Assembly (NCBI RefSeq): GCF_030296835.1
Contig: NZ_AP027922.1
Coordinates: 62,001-126,000 of the forward strand
Length of the DNA stretch: 64,000 nucleotides
Direction: 5' to 3'
Source of the DNA: Pseudoalteromonas sp. MM1
GTDB taxonomy: Bacteria; Pseudomonadota; Gammaproteobacteria; Enterobacterales; Alteromonadaceae
Position numbers and translations under genes: made by a program. Under the pieces are notes generated by a model. That model was not told the DNA's origin and searched no databases. It saw only the letters and a program-made list of their open reading frames with translations. Of this stretch, positions 53,591 to 63,709 are shown piece after piece (within the stretch, counting starts at the first letter, position 1; every line of letters begins with the position of its first letter).

Positions 53591-54592
53591 ATGATAAATA
53601 AAAAATTACCTCTGCTAGATATTCATCGCCACTTAGATGGCAATGTACGTGCGCAAACCATACTAGAACTTGGTCGACAGTTTAATATTACGCTACCTGC
53701 TGATAATGTAGAGGCGCTTATACCTCACGTGCAAGTTATTGATCCTGAACCTGATTTAATGGCATTTTTGCAAAAGCTTGACTGGGGTGTAACGGTACTG
53801 GGCGATTACGACGCCTGTAGACGCATTGCAATTGAAAACATTGAAGATGCTCAAGCCCAGGGACTTGATTATGTAGAGCTTCGCTTTAGCCCATATTATA
53901 TGGCACAAAGCCAAGGCTTACACCCGCAAGGGGTGGTTGAGGCCGTGGTTGATGGTATTAAATCGGCGACTCAAGGCGCAAATATTAAAGCAAACTTAAT
54001 TGGTATTATGTCGCGTACTTACGGGGTTAAAACTTGTCAGCAGGAGCTTGACGCATTACTTGCATTTAAAAATGATTTAGTAGCGATTGATTTAGCCGGG
54101 GATGAGATTGGTTTCCCGGGAGAGCTTTTTATCGAGCAGTTTAAGCAAGTAAGAGACGCTTACTTGGCCGCCACCATTCATGCCGGTGAAGCGCTTGGCG
54201 CTGCGAGTATTTGGCAAGCCATTAATGAATTAGGTGCAAGCCGTATAGGTCATGGTGTAAAAGCAATTGAAGACCCTAAACTAATGGACTACCTGCGCGA
54301 TAACCGCATTGGTATTGAATCGTGCTTAACCAGTAACATTCAAACCAGTACTGTAAACGATTTAGCTAAACACCCCCTTAAACAGTTTTTAGATCACGGT
54401 ATTTTAGCGTGTATCAATACTGACGATCCGGCTGTAGAGGGCATTGAAATTGAACATGAATATTTAGTGGCTGCGCCAAAGGCGGGCTTAACACAAGCCG
54501 ATATGCACAAGGCGCAAGCAAATGCCCTAGAAATTGCATTTTTAAGCGACAGTGATAAAGCCGCATTAAGTGCGCTTGCTGCAGCACGTTAA
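53591..54592 (+). CDS. add: Adenosine deaminase
   Basis: A 333-residue zinc enzyme converting adenosine (and deoxyadenosine) to inosine. Zinc and catalytic motifs are complete: [12 protein letters not shown] (His12, His14), [31 protein letters not shown] and NTDDPAVEG. Length is normal. Single gene, ended by the hairpin at 54606-54635. An adenine deaminase-type function is less likely given these motifs. Confidence 0.95.
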   Translation: MINKKLPLLDIHRHLDGNVRAQTILELGRQFNITLPADNVEALIPHVQVIDPEPDLMAFLQKLDWGVTVLGDYDACRRIAIENIEDAQAQGLDYVELRFSPYYMAQSQGLHPQGVVEAVVDGIKSATQGANIKANLIGIMSRTYGVKTCQQELDALLAFKNDLVAIDLAGDEIGFPGELFIEQFKQVRDAYLAATIHAGEALGAASIWQAINELGASRIGHGVKAIEDPKLMDYLRDNRIGIESCLTSNIQTSTVNDLAKHPLKQFLDHGILACINTDDPAVEGIEIEHEYLVAAPKAGLTQADMHKAQANALEIAFLSDSDKAALSALAAAR

Positions 54593-54605
54593 ACACGCTT
54601 AATAT

Positions 54606-54635
54606 AAAAAATGCCGCTTATTAGCGGCATTTTTT
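54606..54635. terminator. Bidirectional intrinsic terminator
   Basis: AAAAAATGCCGCT (54606-54618), loop TATT, AGCGGCATTTTTT (54623-54635) between convergent add and CBS-domain genes. Confidence 0.9.
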
Positions 54636-54638
54636 ATG

Positions 54639-55055
54639 TCAGCTTACTTTTGTTTGGCAGCTCACGTAATTATCAAATAGTGCTTTTAATACATCGCTTC
54701 GGCCAATCAGCCCTATCACGGTATCACCCTCAACAACGGGGTAGTTTTTTGGCTTTCCTGTTTTCATTTGCTCGGCAAGCTCGATAATGTTGGTATCGGC
54801 ATTAACGGTTACAACCTCGGTTTGCATAAGCTGCGAAACTTTTACTACGCCATCGCAAAAATAGCTGCTTTGCATTAGTGGCTTTAACAGCTCTTGCTCA
54901 GATATAAAACCAACCAGCGATTTATTGTCATCAAATACTGGTGCGCCTAATAAGTTAAACTTTTGCAGCTCGCTAATAGCGGTGGTCATTTCGGTATTTG
55001 GGGTAATGTGTGGCAACTTACGTTGCATAAAATCTTTTACTTTTGTATTTAACAT
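54639..55055 (-). CDS. Two-CBS-domain protein
   Basis: A 138-residue soluble protein formed by two CBS motifs (about 8-60 and 75-130; TTAISELQKFNLLGAPVFDDN and GKPKNYPVVEGDTVIGLIGR). Paired CBS motifs bind adenosyl nucleotides (AMP, ATP, SAM) as sensors. No effector domain is attached. The ATG at 55055 has GGGAGA upstream and is preferred over one at 55085. Partner unknown. Confidence 0.9.
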   Translation of the reverse strand: MLNTKVKDFMQRKLPHITPNTEMTTAISELQKFNLLGAPVFDDNKSLVGFISEQELLKPLMQSSYFCDGVVKVSQLMQTEVVTVNADTNIIELAEQMKTGKPKNYPVVEGDTVIGLIGRSDVLKALFDNYVSCQTKVS

Positions 55056-55176
55056 TTGGGTCTCTCCCGCTGATGTTCTATACAAAGTATGGTTTATAGA
55101 TAGGAATTTAGGAAATTGTTTATACTGATTAAAGCAATAGGTTATACCAATTAATAGCTTAAATTTGATAGAAATA

Positions 55177-55202
55177 ACAAAGGCGCCGTGGGGCGCCTTT
55201 GT
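55177..55202 (-). terminator. Intrinsic terminator after fre
   Basis: ACAAAGGCGCC (55177-55187), loop GTGG, GGCGCCTTTGT (55192-55202): an 11-bp G/C-rich stem just downstream of fre. Confidence 0.75.
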
Positions 55203-55217
55203 ATTATCAATAAAAAT

Positions 55218-55931
55218 TTATTTTATAAACGCAAATGCATCGGCGTACATGTTTTCACGAACAGCGCCATGAGCAATAAAGTCATCACGTACAATGCCAA
55301 TCATGTCAAAGCGCCCAGCCATATAAATGTCGTAAGGTTCTAACGACACAATATCTTGCATCACGGCTTTGTGCACAAACCCGGTGTGACCTTGCCAATT
55401 AGCCGATGGGTTTTCTACAACAGGAATAAATTTAAAGTGCTCGTTACTTTCTGCCCATGCTTGCATTTCGCTGTGAGCATACAATGCTGACTCTTCTTTA
55501 ACACCCCAGTAAAATAATACTGGGCGGTCGCAGTTAATTTCAGCTAGGTGATCAGCCATTGATTTTGCATAAGAAAACCCCGTGCCGCCAGCTAATAAAA
55601 TAATAGGTCGCTCACACTGTAAACGAAGTTGTGATACACCAAGGCCGGCTTCTATATCTACCGGTGTATTATTTTGATGCGCATTACGCAAATGCTCAAG
55701 CGATTGCATTGCGTAAGAGTCGGCTTTAGATGCGCCAATATGAAGCTCAATTTCATCACATTGCGATGGACGACTTGCAATCGAAAATGCGCGCTTGTCT
55801 TTTTCGCCAAGTACAAGTTGCATGTATTGGCCAGCTTCAAACGTAACAGGTTGTTGAGGCTTTAAAATTACTTTATGAACAAATTCTGTAAGTGGGCTGA
55901 TGGCAACAACTTCAGCTTTTAATGTTTGCAT
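55218..55931 (-). CDS. fre: NAD(P)H-flavin reductase
   Basis: A 237-residue oxidoreductase that reduces free flavins with NAD(P)H. FAD-fold motif KRAFSIASRPS, nucleotide-binding LLAGGTGFSYAKSM, and the typical C-terminus MYADAFAFIK of the Fre/LuxG family. It follows ubiD on the same strand, as in E. coli and related bacteria; reduced FMN may supply UbiX/UbiD prenyl-FMN chemistry. Confidence 0.94.
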   Translation of the reverse strand: MQTLKAEVVAISPLTEFVHKVILKPQQPVTFEAGQYMQLVLGEKDKRAFSIASRPSQCDEIELHIGASKADSYAMQSLEHLRNAHQNNTPVDIEAGLGVSQLRLQCERPIILLAGGTGFSYAKSMADHLAEINCDRPVLFYWGVKEESALYAHSEMQAWAESNEHFKFIPVVENPSANWQGHTGFVHKAVMQDIVSLEPYDIYMAGRFDMIGIVRDDFIAHGAVRENMYADAFAFIK

Positions 55932-56034
55932 TTTTTACCTTTTAGCAGCGTTTACGCAGATATGCAGTTAAGTGGGGCAATATTAACATATCTGCGGGGT
56001 TATTTTATAGCCTGTTTATATTCACCAGGCGTGC

Positions 56035-57501
56035 TTAAAGTATATCTAGGCTTTGCCAAATTTCGTCAACGCGATCTTTTGTCGCTTTATCCATGACAAT
56101 TGGCTCGCCCCATTCGCGGTCGGTTTCACCTGGCCACTTATTTGTTGCATCCATGCCCATTTTTGAGCCAAGCCCAGATACCGGCGAGGCAAAATCGAGG
56201 TAATCTATTGGCGTGTTCTCAATTAATGTAGTGTCGCGGGCAGGATCCATACGGGTAGTGATGGCCCAAATAACATCGTTCCAGTCACGGGCATTTACAT
56301 CATCATCGCAAACAATAACAAACTTAGTGTACATAAACTGGCGTAAAAATGACCATACGCCCATCATTACGCGTTTAGCATGGCCTGGGTATTGTTTTTT
56401 CATGGTTACCACGGCCATACGGTAAGAGCAACCTTCGGGTGGCAAGTAAAAGTCGACGATTTCTGGAAACTGCTTTTGCAATATAGGCACAAATACTTCG
56501 TTTAATGCCACACCTAAAACTGCTGGCTCATCAGGCGGACGACCAGTAAATGTACTATGGTAAATTGGGTTTTTACGGTGTGTTAAATGGGTCACTGTCA
56601 TCACAGGAAAATCATCAACTTCATTGTAGTAACCTGTGTGGTCGCCATACGGCCCTTCGGGTGCCATTTCGCCTGGCATAATGTAGCCTTCAAGTACTAT
56701 TTCGGCACTGGCAGGAACTTGTAAGTCATTTGAAATTGACTTAACCACTTCTGTTTTACTACCACGCAGTAAGCCAGCAAAAGCATATTCGCTTAACGTG
56801 TCTGGCACAGGTGTTACGGCACCTAAAATAGTGGCAGGATCAGCCCCTAATGCAACCGAAACTGGGTAAGGCTCTCCGGGGTTTTCTTTGCACCACTCTT
56901 GAAAATCGAGCGCGCCACCGCGATGCGATAACCAGCGCATAATAATTTTATTTTTACCTAAAAGCTGCTGGCGGTAAATACCCAAGTTTTGGCGCTTTTT
57001 ATAAGGCCCTTTGGTAACGGTTAAACCCCAAGTAATAAGGGGAGCAGCGTCGCCTGGCCAGCAATGCTGGATTGGCAACTTAGTTAAATCTACATCGTCA
57101 CCTTGTAAAACAACTTGTTGGCACGGTGCTTTTTTTACTTCTTTAGCTGGCATGTTGAGTACTTGTTTATATACCGGAATTTGCCCTAATGCTTCTTTAA
57201 TCCCTTTTGGTGGCTCGGGCTCTTTTAAAAAAGCAAGCAGCTTGCCAACTTCACGCAGCTCGCTTACATCTTCTTGGCCCATGCCCATAGCAACACGCTT
57301 AGGTGTACCAAATAAGTTTGCGAGCACAGGCATACTGTGACCTTTTGGGTTTTCGAACAATAATGCGGGGCCTTTAGCACGTAATGTACGGTCGGCTATT
57401 TCGGTCATTTCAAGATACGGGTCGATTTCTTGAGTAATTCGTTTAAGTTCGCCTTTTTTTTCAAGCAAATCGATAAAATCACGTAAATCTTTATATTTCA
57501 T
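56035..57501 (-). CDS. ubiD: 4-hydroxy-3-polyprenylbenzoate decarboxylase
   Basis: A 488-residue prenyl-FMN-dependent decarboxylase of ubiquinone synthesis. It begins [22 protein letters not shown] and shows the conserved [34 protein letters not shown] (with the acid-rich active site) and the end TDREWGEP. Length is normal. Upstream of fre with about 100 bp between. Confidence 0.97.
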   Translation of the reverse strand: MKYKDLRDFIDLLEKKGELKRITQEIDPYLEMTEIADRTLRAKGPALLFENPKGHSMPVLANLFGTPKRVAMGMGQEDVSELREVGKLLAFLKEPEPPKGIKEALGQIPVYKQVLNMPAKEVKKAPCQQVVLQGDDVDLTKLPIQHCWPGDAAPLITWGLTVTKGPYKKRQNLGIYRQQLLGKNKIIMRWLSHRGGALDFQEWCKENPGEPYPVSVALGADPATILGAVTPVPDTLSEYAFAGLLRGSKTEVVKSISNDLQVPASAEIVLEGYIMPGEMAPEGPYGDHTGYYNEVDDFPVMTVTHLTHRKNPIYHSTFTGRPPDEPAVLGVALNEVFVPILQKQFPEIVDFYLPPEGCSYRMAVVTMKKQYPGHAKRVMMGVWSFLRQFMYTKFVIVCDDDVNARDWNDVIWAITTRMDPARDTTLIENTPIDYLDFASPVSGLGSKMGMDATNKWPGETDREWGEPIVMDKATKDRVDEIWQSLDIL

Positions 57502-57664
57502 GGTAGGCCGCTACTAAGCAAAAAGAGAAAGTATTATACCCAACTAAACAACAAATGCATGCGCAGTTATTTAGCAAAGGCGATGGTTAAAGCTCGGCTA
57601 GTTTTACGCAGGATAATAAAAAAAGGATTAGTACAATAAGACTTTTATAGGCAGCATCACGCTA

Positions 57665-57955
57665 TTACACGTTAGCGTTTGTTAGTTTACAGTGGTATTT
57701 ATTACCTGAAATAATCAACATCGCTTCATCGGCTTTAGACCAAAATAACACTCGCTCATTGATATACTTTACCCCTGATGCGCTAGGCTCTTTATTAAGC
57801 GTATATGTTTGCTCATTTAAAGTAAGTGTTGCCCCAGCTCCTTGGTGGGCTAATTCTACTACGCGATCGTTGCATAAATAGTGGGTACTTTTAGGCTCAT
57901 TACTACAGGCTGATAAAACCAGCATACTTGTAAAAATAACCACCAATGCTTTCAT
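57665..57955 (-). CDS. MliC-like lysozyme-inhibitor lipoprotein
   Basis: A 96-residue lipoprotein with lipobox LSAC (Cys17). The mature part has the MliC pattern: HYLCNDRVVEL, ASGVKYINERVLFWSKADEAML and KYHCKL, with two cysteines placed for the conserved disulfide. MliC proteins inhibit C-type lysozyme at the envelope. Single gene in a region otherwise without features. Confidence 0.85.
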   Translation of the reverse strand: MKALVVIFTSMLVLSACSNEPKSTHYLCNDRVVELAHQGAGATLTLNEQTYTLNKEPSASGVKYINERVLFWSKADEAMLIISGNKYHCKLTNANV

Positions 57956-58088
57956 TAATATCCCCTAAGTAAGTTTGCCACTGCTAAAAATCACTGCGTT
58001 TAATCAGCATAACAAAGCAAAATTAACCGTTGGTGAAAATTACGGATTAAGCTATGTTGATAGCATTATTTTTTAGCTAGGAAGCAAC

Positions 58089-59000
58089 ATGGCAGGCATT
58101 AACCTTTTAACATTACTTGATGATATAACAACCTTACTTGATGACATTGCCACGATGAGTAAAGTCGCCACTAAAAAAACAGCCGGTGTACTTGGTGATG
58201 ACTTAGCACTTAATGCCCAACAAGTGACAGGCGTTACAGCAGATCGCGAATTACCCGTGGTTTGGGCGGTAGCAAAAGGCTCATTCATAAATAAAGCTAT
58301 TTTGGTGCCCGCTGCATTGCTAATAAGTGTATGGCTACCTTGGTTAATAACCCCGCTGCTAATAATCGGTGGCTTATTTTTATGTTTTGAAGGTGCTGAA
58401 AAAGTATTTGCTCGGTTTTTACCTCATCCCGACAAAGAGGCGGGTGAGTCGCAGCTATTAGACCCGGCTGAGTATGAAAAGCAAAAAGTAAAAGGAGCCA
58501 TACGCACCGACTTTATACTCTCAGCCGAAATTATAGTGATCACTTTAGGAACAGTTGCAGGCGCCACACTTGTAAACCAAGCACTCGTTTTGTGTGTTAT
58601 AGCCGTTTTAATGACCATTGGTGTATATGGGCTTGTAGCCGGTATTGTAAAGCTTGATGACGCGGGTTTGTATTTACTTAACCAATCAAAGGTGTCGGCT
58701 AATAAATTTAAAGAGTTGCTTGGTAAGGGGCTATTAGCTGCAGCGCCAAGGCTTATGCAATTTTTAGCCTTTGCCGGCACTGTGGCCATGTTTTTGGTCG
58801 GTGGCGGCATTTTATCCCACGGTATTGAGCTACTACATCATTGGCAATTAGAAGTAACAAATATAGGGAAGTCGTTACTAAATGGCACCGGCGAAACATT
58901 AGCCCCTCTTATATTCGACGGATTACTAGGGGTAGTAGCGGGGCTATGCATTGTTATTCTGCATTTAGTTTGGAGTAAACTTATTAACCCTAAGCATTAG
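58089..59000 (+). CDS. DUF808 (YedI-like) inner membrane protein
   Basis: A 303-residue membrane protein with the strongly conserved YedI start: [44 protein letters not shown] and [28 protein letters not shown]. About seven helices follow. It is widespread in proteobacteria but without known function. AGGAAG precedes the ATG. Single gene. Confidence 0.93.
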   Translation: MAGINLLTLLDDITTLLDDIATMSKVATKKTAGVLGDDLALNAQQVTGVTADRELPVVWAVAKGSFINKAILVPAALLISVWLPWLITPLLIIGGLFLCFEGAEKVFARFLPHPDKEAGESQLLDPAEYEKQKVKGAIRTDFILSAEIIVITLGTVAGATLVNQALVLCVIAVLMTIGVYGLVAGIVKLDDAGLYLLNQSKVSANKFKELLGKGLLAAAPRLMQFLAFAGTVAMFLVGGGILSHGIELLHHWQLEVTNIGKSLLNGTGETLAPLIFDGLLGVVAGLCIVILHLVWSKLINPKH

Positions 59001-59114
59001 ATTATAACTCTATTAATTTACGCCTGTTTACATAAAAGGGAGAAGCATAGTGTATATTTTTGTTAAAAGTATGTAACATTAAAGCTTAATAAAAAATAAA
59101 TAAAAGGAACTTTA

Positions 59115-61073
59115 ATGAATAAGTATTTGGCTTATTTGTCACTATTGCTGGTCAGTATTTTTAGCTCTCATACTACAGCAAGTAACGACTTGGTACCGAT
59201 AGAAAGCTTTAGTAAAGATATAGAGTTTGCAGGTGTAAAAATTTCACCTGATGGAAAGTACTTAGCTGTAATTACTCGCCCTGAAGGAAAAAATGTATTA
59301 ATGGTGCTAACCACAGATACATTTAAAGTAAGTCATGCAATCAGGTTTCCTAATGATGCCCAGGTTGGTAATTATTATTGGGTTAACAATGAAAGAATTG
59401 TACTGGCTAAAGAGTACATTAAAGGCTGGAAAGATCATCCCGAATTTCATGGGGAGCTTTTTGGTGTAAATGCTGATGGTAGCCAAGGCAAATACTTAGT
59501 GGGTTACCAAGGTGAAATGCAAACGGGCACCCGCATCAAAAAAGCGACACCAATACGAGGTACTTCCTATGTACTAGACCCGCTTATTCATGATAGGCGT
59601 AAAATGCTGATCCTGACCTACCCATGGAGCGCATCAAATGAGCCGCATACAATAGTTTATGAAGTTGATATTTACAGCGGAAAGCGAAAAAGAGTCGCTC
59701 GTTCACCATCAAAAATGGCAGGCTTTTTAACAGATCATGATGGTAATGTGCGTGTTGCTGTTTCAAACGATGATTATATTAATCAAAACATTTATACCCG
59801 TGAGAAGTCAGGTGGTGAATGGCAACAGCTTGATTTAGGAGAGTTAAAATACACTGATATCAGCCTCCATGCGTTTGATAGTACGGGTGCTTCTGTTTAT
59901 GTTACAGCGTCAGAAAATGGCGAAGCAAAGGGGCTTTATAAACTAAATTTAGAGAGCAAAAAGTTTGAGCTTTTGCATAAAGAACAGCATGTTTCTCCAA
60001 AAAAAGTGTGGGTAGATGAAGTTTCTAAAGAATTATTCGCAATTGAAAATGAGCTTGGCTATCCTGCCTATTCCTTTATAAATAATTCACATAAAAGTGA
60101 GCGCTTAAAGGCATTAATACAATCGCTTCAAGGGCAGCAAGTTCAGCTTGTTAGTAGTACTGAAGATGGTGAGAAGAGTATTATCTTTGCGTCCAGCGAT
60201 ACGAACCCTGGCAGCTACTACTTGTATGATGCCAAAAAGAATAGCTTACGCTTTTTGTTTGCGACTAAAAGCTGGATTAAGCCAACTGAAATGGCTATAA
60301 CCAAACCAATAAATTATAAAGCGCGTGATGGCTTAAAAATATATGGATATTTAACCATCCCTAATAATACTGATGAGAAAAACTTACCTTTAGTTGTTAT
60401 GCCTCACGGTGGGCCTCATGGACCAAGAGATTGGTGGGGCTATGAGAGCGAAGCTCAGCTATTAGCTAGTAGAGGCATTGCAGTACTAAAAGTTAACTTT
60501 AGGGGCTCTGGAGGCTTTGGTCGCAACTTTGAACATGCCGGACATAAAAAATGGGGTGCTGAAATACAATACGATATTATTGACGGTGTAAAACATTTAA
60601 TTGAGCAAGGGACTGTCAATAAAGATAATATTTGTATAATGGGCGCAAGTTTTGGTGGCTATTCGGCATTACAAAGTGCAATTTTAGAGCCTGATATGTT
60701 TCAGTGTGCTATTGGTGTAGTTGGTGTGTACGATTTACCGCTAATGTTTGAAGAAGGCGATATCTCTGAACGTGACCGTGGACAACGCTATCTTAAAAGC
60801 GCGCTTGGTACTAATGAGGCACTGTTAAAGCGTTTTTCACCTAGCTACAACATAGACAAGCTTAAAGCGCCAGTTTTAATCGTACATGGTGGGCAGGATG
60901 AGAGAGCACCAATTGAGCAAGCTGAGTCTTTAGTTGCAGCACTGGAAAAAGAAAACCATCCCTACATATACGAGTTACTTGAAGATGAAGGGCATGGCTT
61001 TTATAAGGCTGAGCACAGAACGCGCTACTACAAGCAGGTACTTAACTTTTTAGATGAGCATATGACTTTCTAA
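59115..61073 (+). CDS. Exported S9 family peptidase (acylaminoacyl/dipeptidyl peptidase type)
   Basis: A 652-residue serine peptidase with a Sec signal peptide (about 1-22), a beta-propeller region (about 30-390) and the catalytic alpha/beta-hydrolase domain (about 395-652). Ser512 in MGASFGGYSAL, Asp in VHGGQDERAP and His in DEGHGFY form the triad; PHGGPHGPRDWW marks the oxyanion region. This is the DPP-IV/acylpeptide-hydrolase branch, different from the S9A enzyme at 11.5 kb. Probably cleaves imported or periplasmic peptides. Confidence 0.93.
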   Translation: MNKYLAYLSLLLVSIFSSHTTASNDLVPIESFSKDIEFAGVKISPDGKYLAVITRPEGKNVLMVLTTDTFKVSHAIRFPNDAQVGNYYWVNNERIVLAKEYIKGWKDHPEFHGELFGVNADGSQGKYLVGYQGEMQTGTRIKKATPIRGTSYVLDPLIHDRRKMLILTYPWSASNEPHTIVYEVDIYSGKRKRVARSPSKMAGFLTDHDGNVRVAVSNDDYINQNIYTREKSGGEWQQLDLGELKYTDISLHAFDSTGASVYVTASENGEAKGLYKLNLESKKFELLHKEQHVSPKKVWVDEVSKELFAIENELGYPAYSFINNSHKSERLKALIQSLQGQQVQLVSSTEDGEKSIIFASSDTNPGSYYLYDAKKNSLRFLFATKSWIKPTEMAITKPINYKARDGLKIYGYLTIPNNTDEKNLPLVVMPHGGPHGPRDWWGYESEAQLLASRGIAVLKVNFRGSGGFGRNFEHAGHKKWGAEIQYDIIDGVKHLIEQGTVNKDNICIMGASFGGYSALQSAILEPDMFQCAIGVVGVYDLPLMFEEGDISERDRGQRYLKSALGTNEALLKRFSPSYNIDKLKAPVLIVHGGQDERAPIEQAESLVAALEKENHPYIYELLEDEGHGFYKAEHRTRYYKQVLNFLDEHMTF

Positions 61074-61095
61074 TTATAAGTATGAACGAAGTTTG

Positions 61096-61122
61096 AAAAT
61101 GGTCAGTAAAACTGGCCATTTT
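61096..61122. terminator. Bidirectional intrinsic terminator
   Basis: AAAATGGTCAG (61096-61106) and CTGGCCATTTT (61112-61122) pair with one wobble, followed by TTTT, between the convergent S9 and Sel1 genes. Confidence 0.8.
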
Positions 61123-61123
61123 T

Positions 61124-62065
61124 TTATTTGCAGTTTGCTTTATCGCACATTTCCTCTAATTCTATTTTCGCTTTGCTATTACCTTGCGCTATTGCCTGCT
61201 CGTACCAATGCTCTGCTGTTTTTACATTTTTAGTTACGCCTTGCCCATCTCGATACATTTGCGCAAGATTTAGCTGCCCCCATTGCGAGCCGGCATTTGC
61301 GGCAAGCTTAAAGTTTTCAGCGGCTTCTTTGTACTGTCCATTTTTAAAGTAGGTAATCCCTTGTTGGTTATTTTTGTCGAGCTTTAAACCTTTATATAGC
61401 GGTTTAGGTTTTGGCGGAAACATCACAAACCCACCATATAAACTATTTGCCGAGGGGCGCAGTACGTCGTAAATCACCCCGTCGCTATAGAGTCTTATCA
61501 CTTCGCTACGAGGCAAAGTAATTTTGTCAGTTGAGAAATAACCGTTTTGCACTAATAAGCTAGTACGCATTGCAGTCGTAATGCCGTTGTTACGTTTATA
61601 GCTGTAGTTACTTACCTGAAAAGTTATAAACTGCTCATCAAAACTTAAAACCTGCGCAATTTTTAAGTTGGTCAGTGTCCATGGATCATGAGTAAATTTA
61701 TCGGCGTGTACTAAATACGTGTCGTACGCTTTAGGGTTAGTTAAGTAGTGTTGCTTTTGCGCTTGCGCTGCAGCGTGTTGTTGGTAAAAAAACAGCCCCA
61801 CCCATAACGCTAAAAACACTCCTATAAAGTATTTAGGTAGAGTGACAATTTCAAAAATAGGTAACTGCTTTAGCTTTGCAGGCGCATTATAGCCACATTG
61901 ATAGCATTCGTATTTATAGCTTAGCGCTAAAGGTAAAACAGGAATAACCGTAAAGCGTAAAAAGCGACTTTGGTTTATTAGATGATAGGCGCGGCTATGG
62001 CAATTAGGGCAGCACTGCGTTTGTGCAAAATAAGGAAATGACTGACTCGTATTGAAAAGCAACAT
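61124..62065 (-). CDS. Zinc-ribbon membrane protein with Sel1-like repeats
   Basis: A 313-residue protein: N-terminal zinc-ribbon-like part with CCPNC and CYQCG (about 18-60), one membrane helix (about 78-96), an unassigned middle domain and C-terminal Sel1/TPR-like repeats (about 230-305; AAENFKLAANAGSQWGQLNL and AEHWYEQAIAQGNSKAK). Sel1 repeats bind proteins. Function unknown. The ribosome site AAGGAG is placed nine bases before the ATG and is part of a perfect 13-bp inverted repeat (62073-62117), so its translation may be conditional. Confidence 0.82.
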   Translation of the reverse strand: MLLFNTSQSFPYFAQTQCCPNCHSRAYHLINQSRFLRFTVIPVLPLALSYKYECYQCGYNAPAKLKQLPIFEIVTLPKYFIGVFLALWVGLFFYQQHAAAQAQKQHYLTNPKAYDTYLVHADKFTHDPWTLTNLKIAQVLSFDEQFITFQVSNYSYKRNNGITTAMRTSLLVQNGYFSTDKITLPRSEVIRLYSDGVIYDVLRPSANSLYGGFVMFPPKPKPLYKGLKLDKNNQQGITYFKNGQYKEAAENFKLAANAGSQWGQLNLAQMYRDGQGVTKNVKTAEHWYEQAIAQGNSKAKIELEEMCDKANCK

Positions 62066-62072
62066 ACCTACA

Positions 62073-62117
62073 CACTCCTTGTTTTGTTTTATTTATATAA
62101 AGGTAAAACAAGGAGTG
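62073..62117 (-). promoter_or_regulatory. 13-bp inverted repeat sequestering the Sel1 gene ribosome binding site
   Basis: CACTCCTTGTTTT (62073-62085) and AAAACAAGGAGTG (62105-62117) are perfect complements with a 19-base loop. On the minus strand the second arm contains AAGGAG, the Shine-Dalgarno of the gene that starts at 62065. No T run follows, so this is not a typical terminator of the upstream M28 gene. Confidence 0.65.
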
Positions 62118-62158
62118 CGTTTATTAAAGCGACAAACTGTAAGTAAGTATGTCAGTTA

Positions 62159-63559
62159 TTATTTTGTGTCTAATTTAGGTTTAATCGTGGTTTTGGCATC
62201 GGCGGCCATTAGCGCAAATACAGCATACGCAGCGGTATTTTGGCGCAGTTTAGCAGGTGTTACTTTATCGAGCGTGTCATCAGCTGTGTGATGGTAATCA
62301 AAGTAATCGGTGCCATCTTGAGCCAACTCAAATATAGGTGCTGAAACCGCTTTTTTAAATGGGATTAAATCAGGCCCGCCGTTAGCCTGGTTTTTACCAA
62401 TGTACTCAATGTTTAATGGCGCCAGTTCTTTTGCTATAGCACGTACTACTGGCAGTGAAGTTGCATCTACATTAGACTCAAAAGCATATACAACATCGGC
62501 GCCAAAGTCTGACTCAGCAGCAGCCACTATATTATGCAAATCATTTTTATGTTGTGCAAAGTAGGCTTTTGCGCCCCAAAGGCCAAGTTCCTCGGCTGCA
62601 AAAAGTACAACGCGAATACTGCGTTTAGGGCGCTTAACGTCGCTAATATGTTTAGCGGCAGCCATTGTTAGCGCAACACCTGCACCATCATCTAATGCAC
62701 CAGTGCCTAAATCCCACGAGTCTAGGTGGCCACCAATTAACACATATTGTTCAGGGTTTTCGGTGCCATTAAATTGGCCTATAACGTTATAGCTTGTACC
62801 TTCTCCTAGGCTTTGTGTTTGTATATTTATATTAACGGTTACTTCTTTATTTAAAGCCACTAAGCGAGCAATCTGATCTGCATCGGGGTTGGCAATGGTA
62901 ACGTTGGGTATTTTTTTAATGCCTTCTTTATAGTGGCTGCCTCCTGTGTGAGCAAAACGATGGTGAGCTGTACTCACCGAACGCATCATGTAAGCAACAG
63001 CGCCTTTTTTTGCAGCTTCAACAGCACCTGTGCCGCGTGCTTTAACCGCTGGGCCGTAACCGTTGCCGTCTATGTCGCGGTTCATGCGGTAATTAATATA
63101 GGCAATCTTACCTTTTAAACTATTTGCTGGTGCTGCAATTAGCTCATCCAATGTTTCAAACAACACAACTGGCGCACTAATGCCATCTTTAGGTGTGCTT
63201 ACACTGTTACCTAGGGCAGTTAAATGCAGTGGTTGCTCACTTGGGGTGAGTATTTTTCCGCTTTCGCTGTAACGGCGCCAGCTTGGAAAGGTTGCTTCTT
63301 CAAGCCATACTTTATCAAAACCAAGTTCGTTAAATTTTGCTTTAGCCCACGCGACTGCTTTTTTGTCGTTATCGGTGCCGGGTAAGCGAGGGCCAACTTC
63401 TGTTGTGAGTGATTCGAGTAGCTCGTAGCTTAAAGGGCTTTTAAGCGCAGGACTGCGCACTTCATCAACCTGTTGTAATTGTTTAGCGGTGAATTCTGCA
63501 CTTGTTGCATTAGCAGTTAAGCTGCTAGTTAGTAAAAGTGCTGTAATAATTTTTTTCAT
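62159..63559 (-). CDS. Exported M28 family zinc aminopeptidase
   Basis: A 466-residue peptidase with a Sec signal peptide (about 1-18, ANA/TS). A PA-like insert (about 120-235) precedes the M28 catalytic domain with zinc ligands in GGHLDSWDLGTGALDDGAG, the catalytic Glu pair in FAAEELGLWG, a later Asp in ESDFGAD and the final His in FDYHHTADD. Removes N-terminal residues from peptides in the periplasm or outside. Forty-one bases beyond its stop lies the hairpin over the next gene's ribosome site, so the two may share a transcript. Confidence 0.93.
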   Translation of the reverse strand: MKKIITALLLTSSLTANATSAEFTAKQLQQVDEVRSPALKSPLSYELLESLTTEVGPRLPGTDNDKKAVAWAKAKFNELGFDKVWLEEATFPSWRRYSESGKILTPSEQPLHLTALGNSVSTPKDGISAPVVLFETLDELIAAPANSLKGKIAYINYRMNRDIDGNGYGPAVKARGTGAVEAAKKGAVAYMMRSVSTAHHRFAHTGGSHYKEGIKKIPNVTIANPDADQIARLVALNKEVTVNINIQTQSLGEGTSYNVIGQFNGTENPEQYVLIGGHLDSWDLGTGALDDGAGVALTMAAAKHISDVKRPKRSIRVVLFAAEELGLWGAKAYFAQHKNDLHNIVAAAESDFGADVVYAFESNVDATSLPVVRAIAKELAPLNIEYIGKNQANGGPDLIPFKKAVSAPIFELAQDGTDYFDYHHTADDTLDKVTPAKLRQNTAAYAVFALMAADAKTTIKPKLDTK

Positions 63560-63659
63560 ATTGAGTAAGCCTTTTTATAATTACGTGCATTAGAGCATTT
63601 TTTTAAGGCTTTAAAAAATAGATGAGATGAATACAGTGATGTTTTTAATCGGCATTAAA

Positions 63660-63689
63660 AAGCCCGCACAATAATAATTGCGCGGGCTT
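63660..63689 (-). terminator. Intrinsic terminator of the TonB-dependent receptor gene
   Basis: AAGCCCGCACAAT (63660-63672) and ATTGCGCGGGCTT (63677-63689) pair over 13 positions with one wobble; on the minus strand TTT follows. Confidence 0.88.
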
Positions 63690-63709
63690 GATAGGTTAAG
63701 TTTTATAAC

